Source: Tannerellaceae bacterium
GTDB lineage: Bacteria > Bacteroidota > Bacteroidia > Bacteroidales > Tannerellaceae
Direction: 5' to 3'
Length of the DNA: 49,938 bases
NCBI GenBank assembly: GCA_031257015.1
Contig: JAIRPK010000066.1
Span: forward strand, 1-49,938
Below, piece by piece: positions 26,119 to 35,845 of the stretch. The translations under genes were made by a program, and so were the position numbers. Numbering within the stretch: position 1 is the first letter of the stretch; the number at the start of each line of letters is the position of its first letter. Under the pieces are notes generated by a model. That model was not told the DNA's origin. It made no database searches and was given only the letters and a program-made list of their open reading frames with translations.

Positions 26119-27489
26119 ATGAAAACAACATATTTCATTATCTGTATTCTCTTCACCCTCGCCTTCCTTTCAGCCTGCGACAACATCGGCCTTGTCGGTT
26201 CCGAAATGCAGCCGAAAGGAGACATGTCGGTCGTTTACGCCGATACATTCCAATTGGAGGCCTCAACAGTTGCCCTCGATTCCACGTATGCCAAATCCAC
26301 ATACGGCCTTCTGGGTGAAATGTACGATCCCACATACGGCACGCTCAAGTCCGGCTACCTCTGCCAATTCTATTGTCAGGACAACTTCAAGTTTAAGCAA
26401 ACGCCCCTCGACGGCAAGATCGATTCAATGAAACTCTACATCGCCTACGAGCGCGGAAATTGGATAGGCGACTCTTTAGCCCCCATGCAGGTAAAAGCCT
26501 TTCCCTTGATAAAGCAGCTCAGCGGGCACTTTTATACTAACTTCGATCCAGTTGGCTATGTGGATATGCAACACCCATTAGCCGAGCTAAGCTACACCCC
26601 GCGTGACTTCTCCATATCCGATTCTATATGGAACCTTTCCGGTTTGTCATACTATTATCCCGACTTGTCCATGCGGATGCCAACAGAATTAGGCCAAGCC
26701 TTCTACGATGCGTCGATAAAAAATCCAGGTGTATATACCAACCAGCAGACCTTTAACAACTTCTTCCCCGGCCTGTACATAACTAACACCTTCGGCAGCG
26801 GAAATATAATAGTCGTCGAGACAACCGGCATGGCCATCTACTACCGCTACCAGACAAAAAACTCCTCAGGGAATGACACCATCCTCACCGCAAGCGAAGG
26901 CTTCCTCGTCACTGAAGATGTCATACAGCTCAATCAATTCCGCAACACCGACATATCCACGTTGCTCACTCCCAACGACGACCACACATATATTAAAACC
27001 CCCGCCGGCGTATTCACCCGCGTCACCATCCCAATAAAGAAAATAACCGACACTATAAAAGACCGTAAAATAAACAACGCCTACTTCAGCCTCACAGCCT
27101 TTCCCCACGAAGAACAACCATACACACTCACCCCACCCAACTACCTGCTCGCACTCCCCGAAGACTCCGTTGTCAACTTCTTCCGAGACGGCAAAATGGA
27201 CAACTCAACAACCTCATTCGTATCCATGACCAAAAGCGCCGCCGACCTGACCTACCGCTTCGGAAACATATCCATCATGCTGGATCATTACATGCGAAAT
27301 GCGCCCGAAAAGGAAGAGCTTAACCTCTTAATAATCCCTATCGAACGCACCGTACAAACAGATCAGCAAACGGGCGAATCCCTCAATATATCCACCTCTG
27401 TGAAAAACTACCTTCGCCCATCAGGCTTAAAGCTGCGCAAAGGGGAGAAATTGCAATTCCAGGTCATCTCCAGTCGATACAACGACTAA
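26119..27489 (+). CDS. DUF4270 family lipoprotein
   Basis: The 456-residue protein has a lipoprotein signal with Cys20 (FLSACDNIG), followed by the typical DUF4270 start GLVGSEMQPKGD. The body is beta-rich and contains TYGLLGEMYDPTYGTLKSGYLCQFY, the most recognisable stretch, here split in the family by variable loops. It is a surface or periplasmic lipoprotein of unknown role. It is probably co-transcribed with the GT5-like gene, a pairing often seen in Bacteroidales. A clean terminator lies 24 bp after its stop. Confidence 0.9.
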   Translation: MKTTYFIICILFTLAFLSACDNIGLVGSEMQPKGDMSVVYADTFQLEASTVALDSTYAKSTYGLLGEMYDPTYGTLKSGYLCQFYCQDNFKFKQTPLDGKIDSMKLYIAYERGNWIGDSLAPMQVKAFPLIKQLSGHFYTNFDPVGYVDMQHPLAELSYTPRDFSISDSIWNLSGLSYYYPDLSMRMPTELGQAFYDASIKNPGVYTNQQTFNNFFPGLYITNTFGSGNIIVVETTGMAIYYRYQTKNSSGNDTILTASEGFLVTEDVIQLNQFRNTDISTLLTPNDDHTYIKTPAGVFTRVTIPIKKITDTIKDRKINNAYFSLTAFPHEEQPYTLTPPNYLLALPEDSVVNFFRDGKMDNSTTSFVSMTKSAADLTYRFGNISIMLDHYMRNAPEKEELNLLIIPIERTVQTDQQTGESLNISTSVKNYLRPSGLKLRKGEKLQFQVISSRYND

Positions 27490-27490
27490 A

Positions 27491-27790
27491 TCAATCACTC
27501 TTCTTACGCTTGGGGTTGGCCGGAAACCAACCCTTTTTTACGCGCTCACGCTGCTCAAACAACTCCTTGATAGACCAGAAGGACGAGAAGGCAAACACGC
27601 CACAAACAGCCGATACAAACAAACTGTCCACAACCAGCGCAGCCGCGCAGCCGACAACTCCCATAACAAGGAATATCCACCAAAGCCCTGTCCCCCAATA
27701 ATACTCTACCTTGATCACAATCGGGTGGAACAACCCGATAATCAGGAACGTCACAACGCCCGTAAGCAAACCTTCAAAATGTATATCCAT
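27491..27790 (-). CDS. DUF4491 small membrane protein
   Basis: The frame opens at 27832, but the -7 element at 27813-27820 would then lie inside it, so MDIHFEGLLTG at 27790 is the likely start (99 residues). Three hydrophobic segments are visible (about 6-22, 33-52 and 52-70). They are followed by the conserved FSSFWSIKELFEQRERVKKGWFPANPKRK end, split here as SSFWSIKELFEQRERV and KKGWFPANPKRK. It is an inner-membrane protein of unknown role. It ends one base from the DUF4270 stop in a convergent arrangement, and the terminator of that gene lies within its last codons. Confidence 0.87.
   Translation of the reverse strand: MDIHFEGLLTGVVTFLIIGLFHPIVIKVEYYWGTGLWWIFLVMGVVGCAAALVVDSLFVSAVCGVFAFSSFWSIKELFEQRERVKKGWFPANPKRKKSD
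27513..27539 (+). terminator. Intrinsic terminator of the DUF4270 operon, inside the DUF4491 gene
   Basis: GGGTTGG (27513-27519) and CCAACCC (27527-27533) form a perfect 7-bp stem with a 7-nt loop, followed by six T. On the other strand this DNA encodes the conserved GWFPANP end of DUF4491. Confidence 0.85.
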
Positions 27791-27812
27791 AGCATATTTA
27801 CTTTTTTGCCCG

Positions 27813-27820
27813 CAAATATA
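27813..27820 (-). promoter_or_regulatory. -7 promoter element of the DUF4491 gene
   Basis: Minus-strand TATATTTG, 23 bp before the chosen start at 27790. It argues against the upstream in-frame ATG at 27832. Confidence 0.6.
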
Positions 27821-27978
27821 ATCCCAAATCATGCAAAAAACACATTCCAGCCCGTCAATCTATTGTACAACCAAACGGAAAGCGCTACATTCGCCCATTG
27901 TAAAGAAAATATTTCAAGGTGTGGATAGAAACATCACTATTGAAAGATTTAAGCAAAGAAAATGAATATTATTGAAGA

Positions 27979-28008
27979 AGTCCCGCCCGCGAGGGTAGGG
28001 CTTTTTTT
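27979..28008. terminator. GC-rich hairpin next to the end of the xylan operon
   Basis: A stem of ten positions with one mismatch (AGTCCCGCCC with GGGTAGGGCT) is followed by seven T on the plus strand. The T-run suits plus-strand transcripts. The hairpin lies 39 bp beyond the GH67 stop and could also end the minus-strand operon. Confidence 0.6.
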
Positions 28009-28046
28009 AATGCCCGTACAGCTGACCGATCTGCCCGTCAGTTGCA

Positions 28047-30068
28047 TCAGTAGGTAATCTTCCGAAGGTTCATCTTCTTAATATCCTCCAGCGTATTCGT
28101 CGGTCGCTCGATGTCAAACGGGATGGGCATCCTTGAGAAGGTTTGGAAATAAAGCAGGCAGGCCTCTTTCCACCATTGAGCATCCCGCGTCTGAATCATC
28201 AGCTTGCGTTGCACTGCCTTGAACCGTTCCTCGTCAACCATGTGCTGAAGCCTGTCCCACTGCATCTGGTAAGCCCTCGCCTGCTGCAGGCCTGCATCAT
28301 AGCGATAGCACAGATTCTCCCACAGCGTCCGCCCGTTCTTCATCCGGAAATCCCAGCGGACGCGATGAAACCACAGCAGCAAATTCTCCGGGCATCGCCG
28401 GACGTCGTCCAGCTCATCGCGTAGAGGCTCGTTATACTGCGACACGGCATCGCTTCCCCGCCTCGTCCGGTCAAAGCCAATCCCGCCCGTGTCCGCGCGA
28501 TGGTAGTACACTGGGTTCCAATCAGCCCGTCCACGTGGGAGGTTGCCCCAAGGCTCCGGGCCATAGTGCTCGTTAAACGAAAAGGCATGATGCAGTCCAA
28601 GCGGCATCATGTAGTCAACGCAGGTCTCGCGTGAAGAGCACATCATCTCCCGGACGGGAACGAGGAACTCATCCCGGTCGGTAAACGTCTGCCGTATCCA
28701 TTCATCTGCAATCTCCCCGGCGCTCAGGTTGCAGTTCCACGCCAGCCTGCCGAAGGCATACCAGTTTGCCTGTGCGAAATGATGCCCGCACCAGTTGGCG
28801 CTGTCCCCCGTATTGGCGACGCCCGCAATGGCAGTCACCCGCGTTCGTCCAGCCCGGCCGTTCGTCACGTTAGCCACCGTCGAGCCGTCGCCATCCCTGA
28901 ATGTTTCGCTGTCGAGCGTCTCCTTGAAGAGCGGCGCAAGGAAGACCAGATGATTGGAATGACCGAGGTATTCCTGGGTGATCTGAAATTCGATCATGCT
29001 CTGCGTCTGCCTCAGCGACCCGAAGAGAGGGCTGAACGCTTCCCGTGGCTGAAAGTCCACCGGCCCGTTCTTGATCTGGATAATCACATTATCGCGGAAT
29101 TGTCCGTCGAGCGGCATAAATTCAAGGTAAGCCTGCTTCGCCCGGTCGTCCGTGCTTGGAGCGTAAACGAAAGCCCTCCACATGATGATGCCCCCATGTT
29201 TCGCGAGCGCATCGGCCAGCATATTTGCCCCATCTGCATGAGTGCGACCATAGTCTTGCGGCCCTGCCTGCCCTTCCGAGTTAGCCTTCACCAGGAAGCC
29301 GCCGAAGTCAGGCACTAGCGCATATATTTCGTCCGCCTTGTCGTTCCACCAGCGCTTCACCTGACTGTCAAGCGGGTCGGCCGTAGTCAGCCCTCCGATG
29401 CTCTTCGGCGCGTTAAAGTTGACGGACAGATATACCCTGAGTCCATAAGGCCTGAACGCATCAGCGAGCGCCTTCACCTTGGCCAGACAGTCTGCCGTCA
29501 AGACCGTGGGGTTGGCGTTCACATTATTCAGCACAGTCCCGTTGATGCCAATCGAGGCATTAGCCCTTGCATAGGCTTCATAGCGTGGCGACAGCGTCGG
29601 CAGTTCCTCCCATTTCCAGAGCGAGCGCCCGGCATATCCACGTTCGATGCTCCCGTCCATGTTATCCCAGTGATTCAGGATTCGCCTTTCGAACGCCGGG
29701 GCTTCGGTCATTGCGATTGTGCCCGTGTCCCGGCCTGTCGCCTGCAGCCTTAGCAGTGCATAAGCTCCGTAGAGCAATCCCCGGTCTGACTTTGACGATA
29801 TGGTCACGCCCGTCCGGGCATCTCCAGTGATGGAGAATGCCTCGGCCGACACATCTTCGGCCTTTTTTCTGTTATAGGCGAGGGTTACATTTCCCCCGCG
29901 CCAATGCGCCTTTATTTCCCGCGCAGCTACGTCGATCGTGGCCGTCCGTCCGGGCGTTGTCACCCTGGCTCCACTTCCTGCTCCCAGCCGTAGCCAGAGC
30001 CTGCTCCCGTCTTCTGCATGAAGTGCAATCGACAGGAGGAGAAAAATTGAAACAATTAATTTATACAT
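28047..30068 (-). CDS. aguA: GH67 alpha-glucuronidase
   Basis: The 673-residue enzyme has a signal peptide (cleavage near residue 18). The family signature WDNMDGSIERGYAGRSLW lies at 134-151. The catalytic residues are expected at Glu265 (KANSEG), Asp338 (NGPVDFQ) and Glu366 (ITQEYLG). Their spacing equals that of Glu292, Asp365 and Glu393 in the Cellvibrio enzyme. The N-terminal domain (about 20-125) and the C-terminal helical domain (about 460-670) complete the fold. GH67 removes 4-O-methylglucuronic acid only from the non-reducing end of short xylo-oligosaccharides. It complements the GH115 enzyme encoded upstream, which attacks internal positions. It is the last gene of the locus, separated from GH3 by 458 bp containing a 22-bp array. 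Confidence 0.96.
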   Translation of the reverse strand: MYKLIVSIFLLLSIALHAEDGSRLWLRLGAGSGARVTTPGRTATIDVAAREIKAHWRGGNVTLAYNRKKAEDVSAEAFSITGDARTGVTISSKSDRGLLYGAYALLRLQATGRDTGTIAMTEAPAFERRILNHWDNMDGSIERGYAGRSLWKWEELPTLSPRYEAYARANASIGINGTVLNNVNANPTVLTADCLAKVKALADAFRPYGLRVYLSVNFNAPKSIGGLTTADPLDSQVKRWWNDKADEIYALVPDFGGFLVKANSEGQAGPQDYGRTHADGANMLADALAKHGGIIMWRAFVYAPSTDDRAKQAYLEFMPLDGQFRDNVIIQIKNGPVDFQPREAFSPLFGSLRQTQSMIEFQITQEYLGHSNHLVFLAPLFKETLDSETFRDGDGSTVANVTNGRAGRTRVTAIAGVANTGDSANWCGHHFAQANWYAFGRLAWNCNLSAGEIADEWIRQTFTDRDEFLVPVREMMCSSRETCVDYMMPLGLHHAFSFNEHYGPEPWGNLPRGRADWNPVYYHRADTGGIGFDRTRRGSDAVSQYNEPLRDELDDVRRCPENLLLWFHRVRWDFRMKNGRTLWENLCYRYDAGLQQARAYQMQWDRLQHMVDEERFKAVQRKLMIQTRDAQWWKEACLLYFQTFSRMPIPFDIERPTNTLEDIKKMNLRKITY

Positions 30069-30095
30069 GTTAAATAATGAGTTAGAATTATAAAA

Positions 30096-30109
30096 TATAA
30101 CTTGTTATA
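30096..30109. promoter_or_regulatory. 14-bp dyad before the GH67 gene
   Basis: TATAAC, two bases, GTTATA lies 28 bp upstream of the GH67 start in very AT-rich DNA. It may be an operator or part of a local promoter. No regulator is known. Confidence 0.3.
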
Positions 30110-30217
30110 GATATAAAATATCGCTTGTCGCGAGCCTGAGCTGTTGCGCATGAAAAGCTGTTTCTGCTGCCTGCCATAATCTCGCTTCTTGGTTCGGTAT
30201 ATGCTTCGGCGATTGCC

Positions 30218-30415
30218 CGGTCGTGGGTTGGCGACTGCCCAGTTGTGGGTTGGCGACTGCCCAGTTGTGGGTTGCCGACTGCCCAGTCGTGGGTTGCCGA
30301 CTGTACAGTCGTGGGTTGGCGACTGCCCAGTCGTGGGTTGGCGACTGCCCAGTCGTGGGTTGCCGACTGTACAGTCGTGAGTTGCCGACTGTCCAGTTGT
30401 GGGGTTGGCGGTGGT
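30218..30415. repeat. 22-bp tandem array, family C (first copy)
   Basis: Eight units of exactly 22 bp (30218-30393) and a degenerate ninth are present. Each unit reads as arm CAGTCG, an 8-base loop, arm CGACTG, then two variable bases. Differences in the left arm (CAGTTG, CGGTCG) keep G-T pairing in plus-strand RNA. The right arm never changes. The period is not a multiple of three, so no single frame gives a short repeat peptide. It lies between GH3 and GH67 inside the xylan locus. A related array is at 37851-37982. Confidence 0.95.
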
Positions 30416-30526
30416 TTGCAAAACAGGCCTGCGACTGTTTGTGCGGCAGGCCTGCGGTTGTTCGGAAAAGTTCTCCGTTATGGTTCATTCTCAAGCGTTT
30501 TCAATATGGGAGGTGTTTGGATGTGC

Positions 30527-33178
30527 TTACCATGGGTTGGTGATTTCCTCGCCTGTGATGGTGATTTCGCGCTGGACGACGCGCCGTGTTGCGAGGCTGT
30601 GCTTATCGGGTTGCTTGCCGCCTATGGAGATGAGCGCTTTTCCGGGAATGACTTTTGAGTAGTCGAACGTGTCTCTGCCTGCCATTTGTTCGGGCGAGAG
30701 GGTGAAGAGCAGTCGTCGTTTTTCGCCTGCCTTCAGGTGTATGCGGTCGAATCCTTGGAGTGAGCGCAGTGGTACGTTTAGCTTTGATTCTGGCAGTGAG
30801 ACGTATAGTTGTACGACCTCGTCGCCGTCGCGGTTGCCGGTGTTTTTCACTTCGACGGTGATGCGAAGGCTGTCGCCGGCGACGATCTTTTGCGGTGCAT
30901 CCTGTATGGTGTATTCAAATTGTGTGTAGCTCAGTCCTTCGCCGAACTCGAAGAGTGGTTCTCCGGTGAAGTATCGGTATGTTTTCCCGGCCATGTTGTA
31001 GTCGTCGAAGGGTGGTAGTTGCTCTGTGCTGCGATAGAAAGTGACTGGCAGCCTCCCTGCAGGATTGTAGTCGCCGAAGAGCACGTCTGCGATGGCTGTT
31101 CCTCCGTGTTGGCCTGGATACCATGCCTCGACGATGGCGTTCATGTGTTCTTTTTCCCAGTTGATAGCCAGTGCGCTGCCGTTGAGGAGGACGAGCGCTG
31201 TTGGCTTGCCCAGTCGTGCGATTTCGCGGATGAGCGCTGATTGTGTTGCCGGGAGGTTGATGTCTGTCCTGTCGCCCCCGTTGAAGCCTGGTATTTGCAC
31301 TGGCATTTCTTCGCCTTCGAGCCTTGGACTCAGGCCCATGCAGAGGATGATGATGTCTGATTCTTTGGCGAGTGTCAGTGCATCGTTGAGGAGGTCAGGC
31401 TTTGGTGTGTCCCACAGTAATTGCATCATTGACTGCTCTGCTCCTTCCTGGACGTATTCCAGTTTGATGGTGTATGGCTTGCCTGCTTCCATGTCCATTA
31501 TTGCATAGACTTTGCGTGGGTGGTGGACATCGTTCCATTGTGCAGCGCGGTTGCCGTCGATGTCTAGTGAGAAGCCTGAAAATCCTTCGCCTCCGATGGC
31601 GTAAATGCCGCTGACTGGTGGGATGATGACGCCTGTCCATCGTGCGGAGAATGCGTATGGGTTCAGTCCTTCGACTGGTGCATTGGCTTGCCATACAAAG
31701 TTGACGGTGGAGTCTGTTCTTGTGTGTGCCGGTCTGCCTTTCCAGTTTGTGTTGTTGAAGTATTCTCCTTTGAGTCCTGGCTGTTTTCCGTCCTTGTCGA
31801 CGAAGAGGCAGCTTGGTGGCACTGGCAGTAGATATGGGACGCTGTCGGCCAGTGCGCATCCTTGTGCGAAAGAGACTTCGGCGTTTGGGAGTTTTGCTCG
31901 TATTCCTTCGAGTGGTGTGATGGGGTTTGTTGGGAATCCGTTGTAGTTTCCGAGCATTGTTTCGACGTCATTTGCATTGGGTCCGATGACTGCGACTTTC
32001 TGTATGTTTTTGCTGAACGGTAGTGTGTTTTCGTTTTTCAGCAGTACGATTGATTTTCTTGCGGCTTCCAGTGATATGGCCTTGTGCATGTCCGATTCGA
32101 CGACTGAGTATGGGATGTGTGCATATCCGACGTTTTCTTGTTGGTCCATCATTCCGAGCTTCAGCATTGCTTTGATTATTCGTTTGACCGGTGCATTGAG
32201 TTCTGCTTCTTTCATCATGCCTTTGTAGAGTGCGTCAATCAGATGTGGATATGTGGATCCGCAGTTGAGGTCTGTTCCTGCGCGGAGGGCCATGATGGCT
32301 GCTTCTTCTGGCGAATCTGCAATGTGGTGCGCTGTTTGTTCGTAGAAGTCGACAATTGCCCAGCAGTCGGAGACGATATATCCATCAAAGCCCCAGTCGT
32401 CTCTCAATATGCCTGACAGGAAGGCGTTGCCGCAGCATGGCGCTCCTCTTAAGCTTTGGTATGCGCACATGACCGACTGTACGCCGGCTTCCATGACTGC
32501 CCTCCGGAAATGTGGCAGATATGTCTCGAATAAATCATAATCGCTTGGCAGCACGTCGAATGAATGTCGGGTGGATTCCGGTCCGCTATGTACTGCGAAG
32601 TGCTTGGCTGTGGCGATTGTTTTCAGGTATTTTGGATGATTGCCCTGCAGTCCGCGGATGAATGGTATTGCTGTTTCAGCTGTAAGGAAGGGGTCTTCGC
32701 CATAGGTTTCCATTCCCCGCCCCCATCGCGGGTCTCTGAAGATGTTGATGTTCGGTGTCCAGAAGGTTAGTCCCTGGTAGATGCCTCGTCTTCCGTTCGC
32801 GGCAAAGTGATGATGTTTAGCGCGTGCTTCGTCGGATATGGCTGTGGCGATTTCCTTCATTTGTTCTCGGTCCCACATTGCTGCCATTCCGATGGCCTGC
32901 GGGAAGACGGTTGCTTTTCCGGCTCTTGCCACGCCGTGAAGACATTCGTTCCAGAAGTTGTGTGGCGGCACTCCTAGGCGCGGTATTCCAGGGCTGTCAT
33001 ACCGGAGCATGTCGATCTTTTCTTTCGGTGACATAAGTGCGACAAGAGCATCTGCTCTTTCGTCGAATGAGAGTGAGGCGTTTCTGTAATCATTCGCCTG
33101 CTTCCCTGTGCACTCTGCGCTTAGCAGTGCGACAACCAGGGCAAGCGGCATGGTAAACATGTTCAGACTGTTTTTCAT
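30527..33178 (-). CDS. GH3 beta-xylosidase/beta-glucosidase with PA14 domain
   Basis: MKNSLNMFTMPL at 33178 begins a signal peptide (an ATG at 33187 is also in frame), giving 883 residues. A Cys at residue 23 follows SAE, which is a poor lipobox, so lipidation is uncertain. The N-terminal GH3 domain (about 35-330) has the nucleophile Asp271 in GYIVSDCW. The C-terminal GH3 domain is split by a PA14 domain at about 445-580 (GLKGEYFNNTNWKG, then YAFSARWTGVI). A fibronectin III-like domain ends the protein (about 770-860). It should release xylose from xylo-oligosaccharide ends; glucosidase activity cannot be excluded. It lies 50 bp after GH115 on the same strand. Confidence 0.93.
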   Translation of the reverse strand: MKNSLNMFTMPLALVVALLSAECTGKQANDYRNASLSFDERADALVALMSPKEKIDMLRYDSPGIPRLGVPPHNFWNECLHGVARAGKATVFPQAIGMAAMWDREQMKEIATAISDEARAKHHHFAANGRRGIYQGLTFWTPNINIFRDPRWGRGMETYGEDPFLTAETAIPFIRGLQGNHPKYLKTIATAKHFAVHSGPESTRHSFDVLPSDYDLFETYLPHFRRAVMEAGVQSVMCAYQSLRGAPCCGNAFLSGILRDDWGFDGYIVSDCWAIVDFYEQTAHHIADSPEEAAIMALRAGTDLNCGSTYPHLIDALYKGMMKEAELNAPVKRIIKAMLKLGMMDQQENVGYAHIPYSVVESDMHKAISLEAARKSIVLLKNENTLPFSKNIQKVAVIGPNANDVETMLGNYNGFPTNPITPLEGIRAKLPNAEVSFAQGCALADSVPYLLPVPPSCLFVDKDGKQPGLKGEYFNNTNWKGRPAHTRTDSTVNFVWQANAPVEGLNPYAFSARWTGVIIPPVSGIYAIGGEGFSGFSLDIDGNRAAQWNDVHHPRKVYAIMDMEAGKPYTIKLEYVQEGAEQSMMQLLWDTPKPDLLNDALTLAKESDIIILCMGLSPRLEGEEMPVQIPGFNGGDRTDINLPATQSALIREIARLGKPTALVLLNGSALAINWEKEHMNAIVEAWYPGQHGGTAIADVLFGDYNPAGRLPVTFYRSTEQLPPFDDYNMAGKTYRYFTGEPLFEFGEGLSYTQFEYTIQDAPQKIVAGDSLRITVEVKNTGNRDGDEVVQLYVSLPESKLNVPLRSLQGFDRIHLKAGEKRRLLFTLSPEQMAGRDTFDYSKVIPGKALISIGGKQPDKHSLATRRVVQREITITGEEITNPW

Positions 33179-33228
33179 ATTATACATATATTAATGTGTT
33201 TGGGATTATAATAATAATGAGTGTTATG

Positions 33229-35826
33229 TTATTTGGTTGTGCTTTCCGGAGCGCCGAGGAAAGAGTGTTTCAATCCTCCTGTATCGAGTGTTAGTTTTTG
33301 CAGGACGATTCCTGGATCAAGAGCGCGGAAGCGTATGGTATGCAATCCAGTGTCGGAGAATTTATGTGTCGTTGATGATTCGATTATACTTGCGGCGACC
33401 CATTGGTTTATCAGCCGGTCGTTAGCCATTCCGTTGAAGTTGACAATCTGCTCTTCCCCTCCGTCAATGGATACGGCATATCTCAATCCTTTGTTGGCAT
33501 TATAGTTCAGGGTAGGGGATAGCATGAATGAGAGTTTGAACTCCCCGGTCGATACTGTTTCGACGGAGTATTCGAGCGATATGTTCATCTTTTCCGGGTC
33601 AGAAGTAACCGGCCATGTGGTCATTGCCGATAGTGTTTTTCCCATGTGCGGGATGATGATCCATGATATTCCTCCGTCCTCGTGCTTGTTGGCGAAATGC
33701 TCGGCTTCGATGGCGATATAGCCGTTGTTTTCCGTAAAGATGCGGCTGTTGGAGATGTTGCTTATGCGGGTTGTTTTCGGCATGATTCTCTGGTTCGGTT
33801 GTTGCCAGTATGTATAGCCGATACGGATTTGATCCATGATGTGCTCCCACTTGCCGCCGGCGATGCTATTGTTATAGTGATGCGTCAGCAGGCTGTCACG
33901 GTCGTAGCAGGCTTGCACTCTGTCTGCCCATTCATTTGCCTCCGGATCGTTCTTCTCTGCCAGGCGTTTGTTCATTGCCACTGCGTAATACATTTCGTAC
34001 AGATTGCAACATGCGTTGATGGGAAAGAGTACCAGTTGGTCGAAGGCATCATGGAGGGATGCTGGCATGAGATTGTAGAGTCGCATGGCGTCGATGAGGA
34101 GCTGTCGGTAGTCATTGACTACGGTTGCGAACTCGTTGTAGTTGTCCAGGCTGAATGTCCTGTCATTGAGGAGTTCTGGTGTTACTCTCCTGTTGTATTT
34201 TGTGTAGAGGTTGATCATTCGGGCAGCTTCCTTTGCGTAATCGGAGCCGAATTGCTGTGCGCACCAGTCCTCGGTGTGCTTGAGCAGGTTTGAGGCATTA
34301 TAGCGTGTGGGATTCCATGCCATGTCCAGGAAGAAGGAGATGGGGTATTCCATTGGCTTGAGGTCTCCGACATTGACTATCCATATCCTGTCTACACCGT
34401 ATGAGTAGGTGAGGTTCATTTGCTCCCAAACCCGTTGCACTTGAGTGACGTTAATCCATTTATAGTTCCGTGGACCGCCTACGTAGTCGAAGTGGTAGTA
34501 CATGCCGAATCCGCCCTTGCGCTTGTGGTCATTCTGTGCAGGGAGCTTGCGGACATTTCCCCAGTTGTCGTCGCATAGCATGAGCGTTATGTCGTCCGGC
34601 ACACGCATGCCCTGGTCGTAGTATTCCTGCACTTCTTTGTACAGCGCCCATACTTGTGGGACATCTGCTGCTTTCTTGCCTGTGACCCTGGCGATGATTG
34701 AGCGCTGGTCATTCACTATCTTTTGCAGCAGGGCTACGTTTGCCTGTCGCGTCATGGGCATATCGCCGTCGCCACGCATCCCTACTGTATAGAGTACTTC
34801 CCAGTCTTTCGACCGTTTGACGCCCCTTGCCCAGAAGCGTTGCAGCTCTTCTGCATTGCGTTCATAGTTCCATTCTCCCTTGCCGTATCGCCGCCATTCG
34901 TCGTGTGCGAGTCCGAGTGGTTCGTGATGGGATGTGCCGATGACTATCCCGTATTCGTCGGCCATTGTTCCGTTCAGGGGGTCGTCATCGTAGAAGGCGG
35001 TTGGTTGCCACATTGCCGGCCAGAGGAAGTTGCCTTTGAGGCGTAGTATAAGCTCGAACACCTTTCCGTAGAAAGCATGGTTGAAGCCTCCGAATGTGGC
35101 TTCGCTCCATCCCCTTAGCGCTGGCGCTTCATCGTTGAGGAAGATGCCTCGATAGCGTACTGCCGGCTCACCTTCCGTGTATATGCCGGGCTTGATCGAC
35201 AGTTCGCGTTGTGGTGTTGTTGGCACGTCAGCCCAGTAGTACCATGGGGATACGCCTATTTGCGCTGACAGTTCGTATATGCCGAAGATTGTTCCTCGTT
35301 TGTCGCTGCCGGCGATGACCAGGGCTGAGGCTATTCCGTCAGCAGGTCGGTCGATGGTGACTGCCAGGTATTTCTCTCTTTTTCCGGCAAGCTGCTCTGT
35401 GTTGATCTTCCCGTCGCGGACAAGCTTGTCTATGAAGGGGGACTGTCCGTAGACGCCGACGAAGATTACTGCTTTTGCCTTGTCGGCAGAGGAGGCTGCG
35501 GCCTGGCCTGTGACCTTCCGGAAATCATCTCTCAAGTCATCTACTGCCCGAAGGATGCCTTTGTCGACAGCGTCGGTAAGGACTGGTACTGGATTGCCTC
35601 CGGTTACGATTTTCATCCATGTTTCGCTGGCGTTTGCATACACATAGCGTTCTGCTCCGGATGCAGTTGCTTGCATGGCAATGGCTAGTGCAAGAAAAGT
35701 ATATAGCACTATTATATTAATGTGTGCCGGTCGTGTGCCTGTCCGTTGCATGCTGCCTTTATTGGCCTGCTGCCGGGAGGTTGTGTTGCTTTTCTGTGCG
35801 TTCATGTTAAGTTTATTCGTATTCAT
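33229..35826 (-). CDS. GH115 xylan alpha-1,2-glucuronidase
   Basis: The 865-residue protein has a long polar leader before its hydrophobic signal segment (about 36-55, INIIVLYTFLALAIAMQATA). An internal Met at residue 26 could be the true start. Family features include VRYRGIFLNDEAPALRGW, the ILRLKGNFLWPAMW stretch, GTSHHEPLGLAHDEWRRYG and YTVGMRGDGDMPM. GH115 removes (methyl)glucuronic acid from both internal and terminal xylose units, so it can act on long chains before GH67. The C-terminal region (about 700-865) looks like a beta-sandwich of the GH115 C-terminal type. The gap to the esterase gene is 19 bp. Confidence 0.94.
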   Translation of the reverse strand: MNTNKLNMNAQKSNTTSRQQANKGSMQRTGTRPAHINIIVLYTFLALAIAMQATASGAERYVYANASETWMKIVTGGNPVPVLTDAVDKGILRAVDDLRDDFRKVTGQAAASSADKAKAVIFVGVYGQSPFIDKLVRDGKINTEQLAGKREKYLAVTIDRPADGIASALVIAGSDKRGTIFGIYELSAQIGVSPWYYWADVPTTPQRELSIKPGIYTEGEPAVRYRGIFLNDEAPALRGWSEATFGGFNHAFYGKVFELILRLKGNFLWPAMWQPTAFYDDDPLNGTMADEYGIVIGTSHHEPLGLAHDEWRRYGKGEWNYERNAEELQRFWARGVKRSKDWEVLYTVGMRGDGDMPMTRQANVALLQKIVNDQRSIIARVTGKKAADVPQVWALYKEVQEYYDQGMRVPDDITLMLCDDNWGNVRKLPAQNDHKRKGGFGMYYHFDYVGGPRNYKWINVTQVQRVWEQMNLTYSYGVDRIWIVNVGDLKPMEYPISFFLDMAWNPTRYNASNLLKHTEDWCAQQFGSDYAKEAARMINLYTKYNRRVTPELLNDRTFSLDNYNEFATVVNDYRQLLIDAMRLYNLMPASLHDAFDQLVLFPINACCNLYEMYYAVAMNKRLAEKNDPEANEWADRVQACYDRDSLLTHHYNNSIAGGKWEHIMDQIRIGYTYWQQPNQRIMPKTTRISNISNSRIFTENNGYIAIEAEHFANKHEDGGISWIIIPHMGKTLSAMTTWPVTSDPEKMNISLEYSVETVSTGEFKLSFMLSPTLNYNANKGLRYAVSIDGGEEQIVNFNGMANDRLINQWVAASIIESSTTHKFSDTGLHTIRFRALDPGIVLQKLTLDTGGLKHSFLGAPESTTK

Positions 35827-35845
35827 ATTTATCAGATGTTAAAGT

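Noticed and set aside
30218..30415. CRISPR array
   Set aside because: Units follow each other directly with at most two variable bases; there are no spacers and no cas genes. The same holds for the other arrays.
30105..30494. Several frames across the 22-bp array
   Set aside because: The period of 22 is not a multiple of three, so the peptide repeats only every 66 bp, and frames on both strands are open equally.
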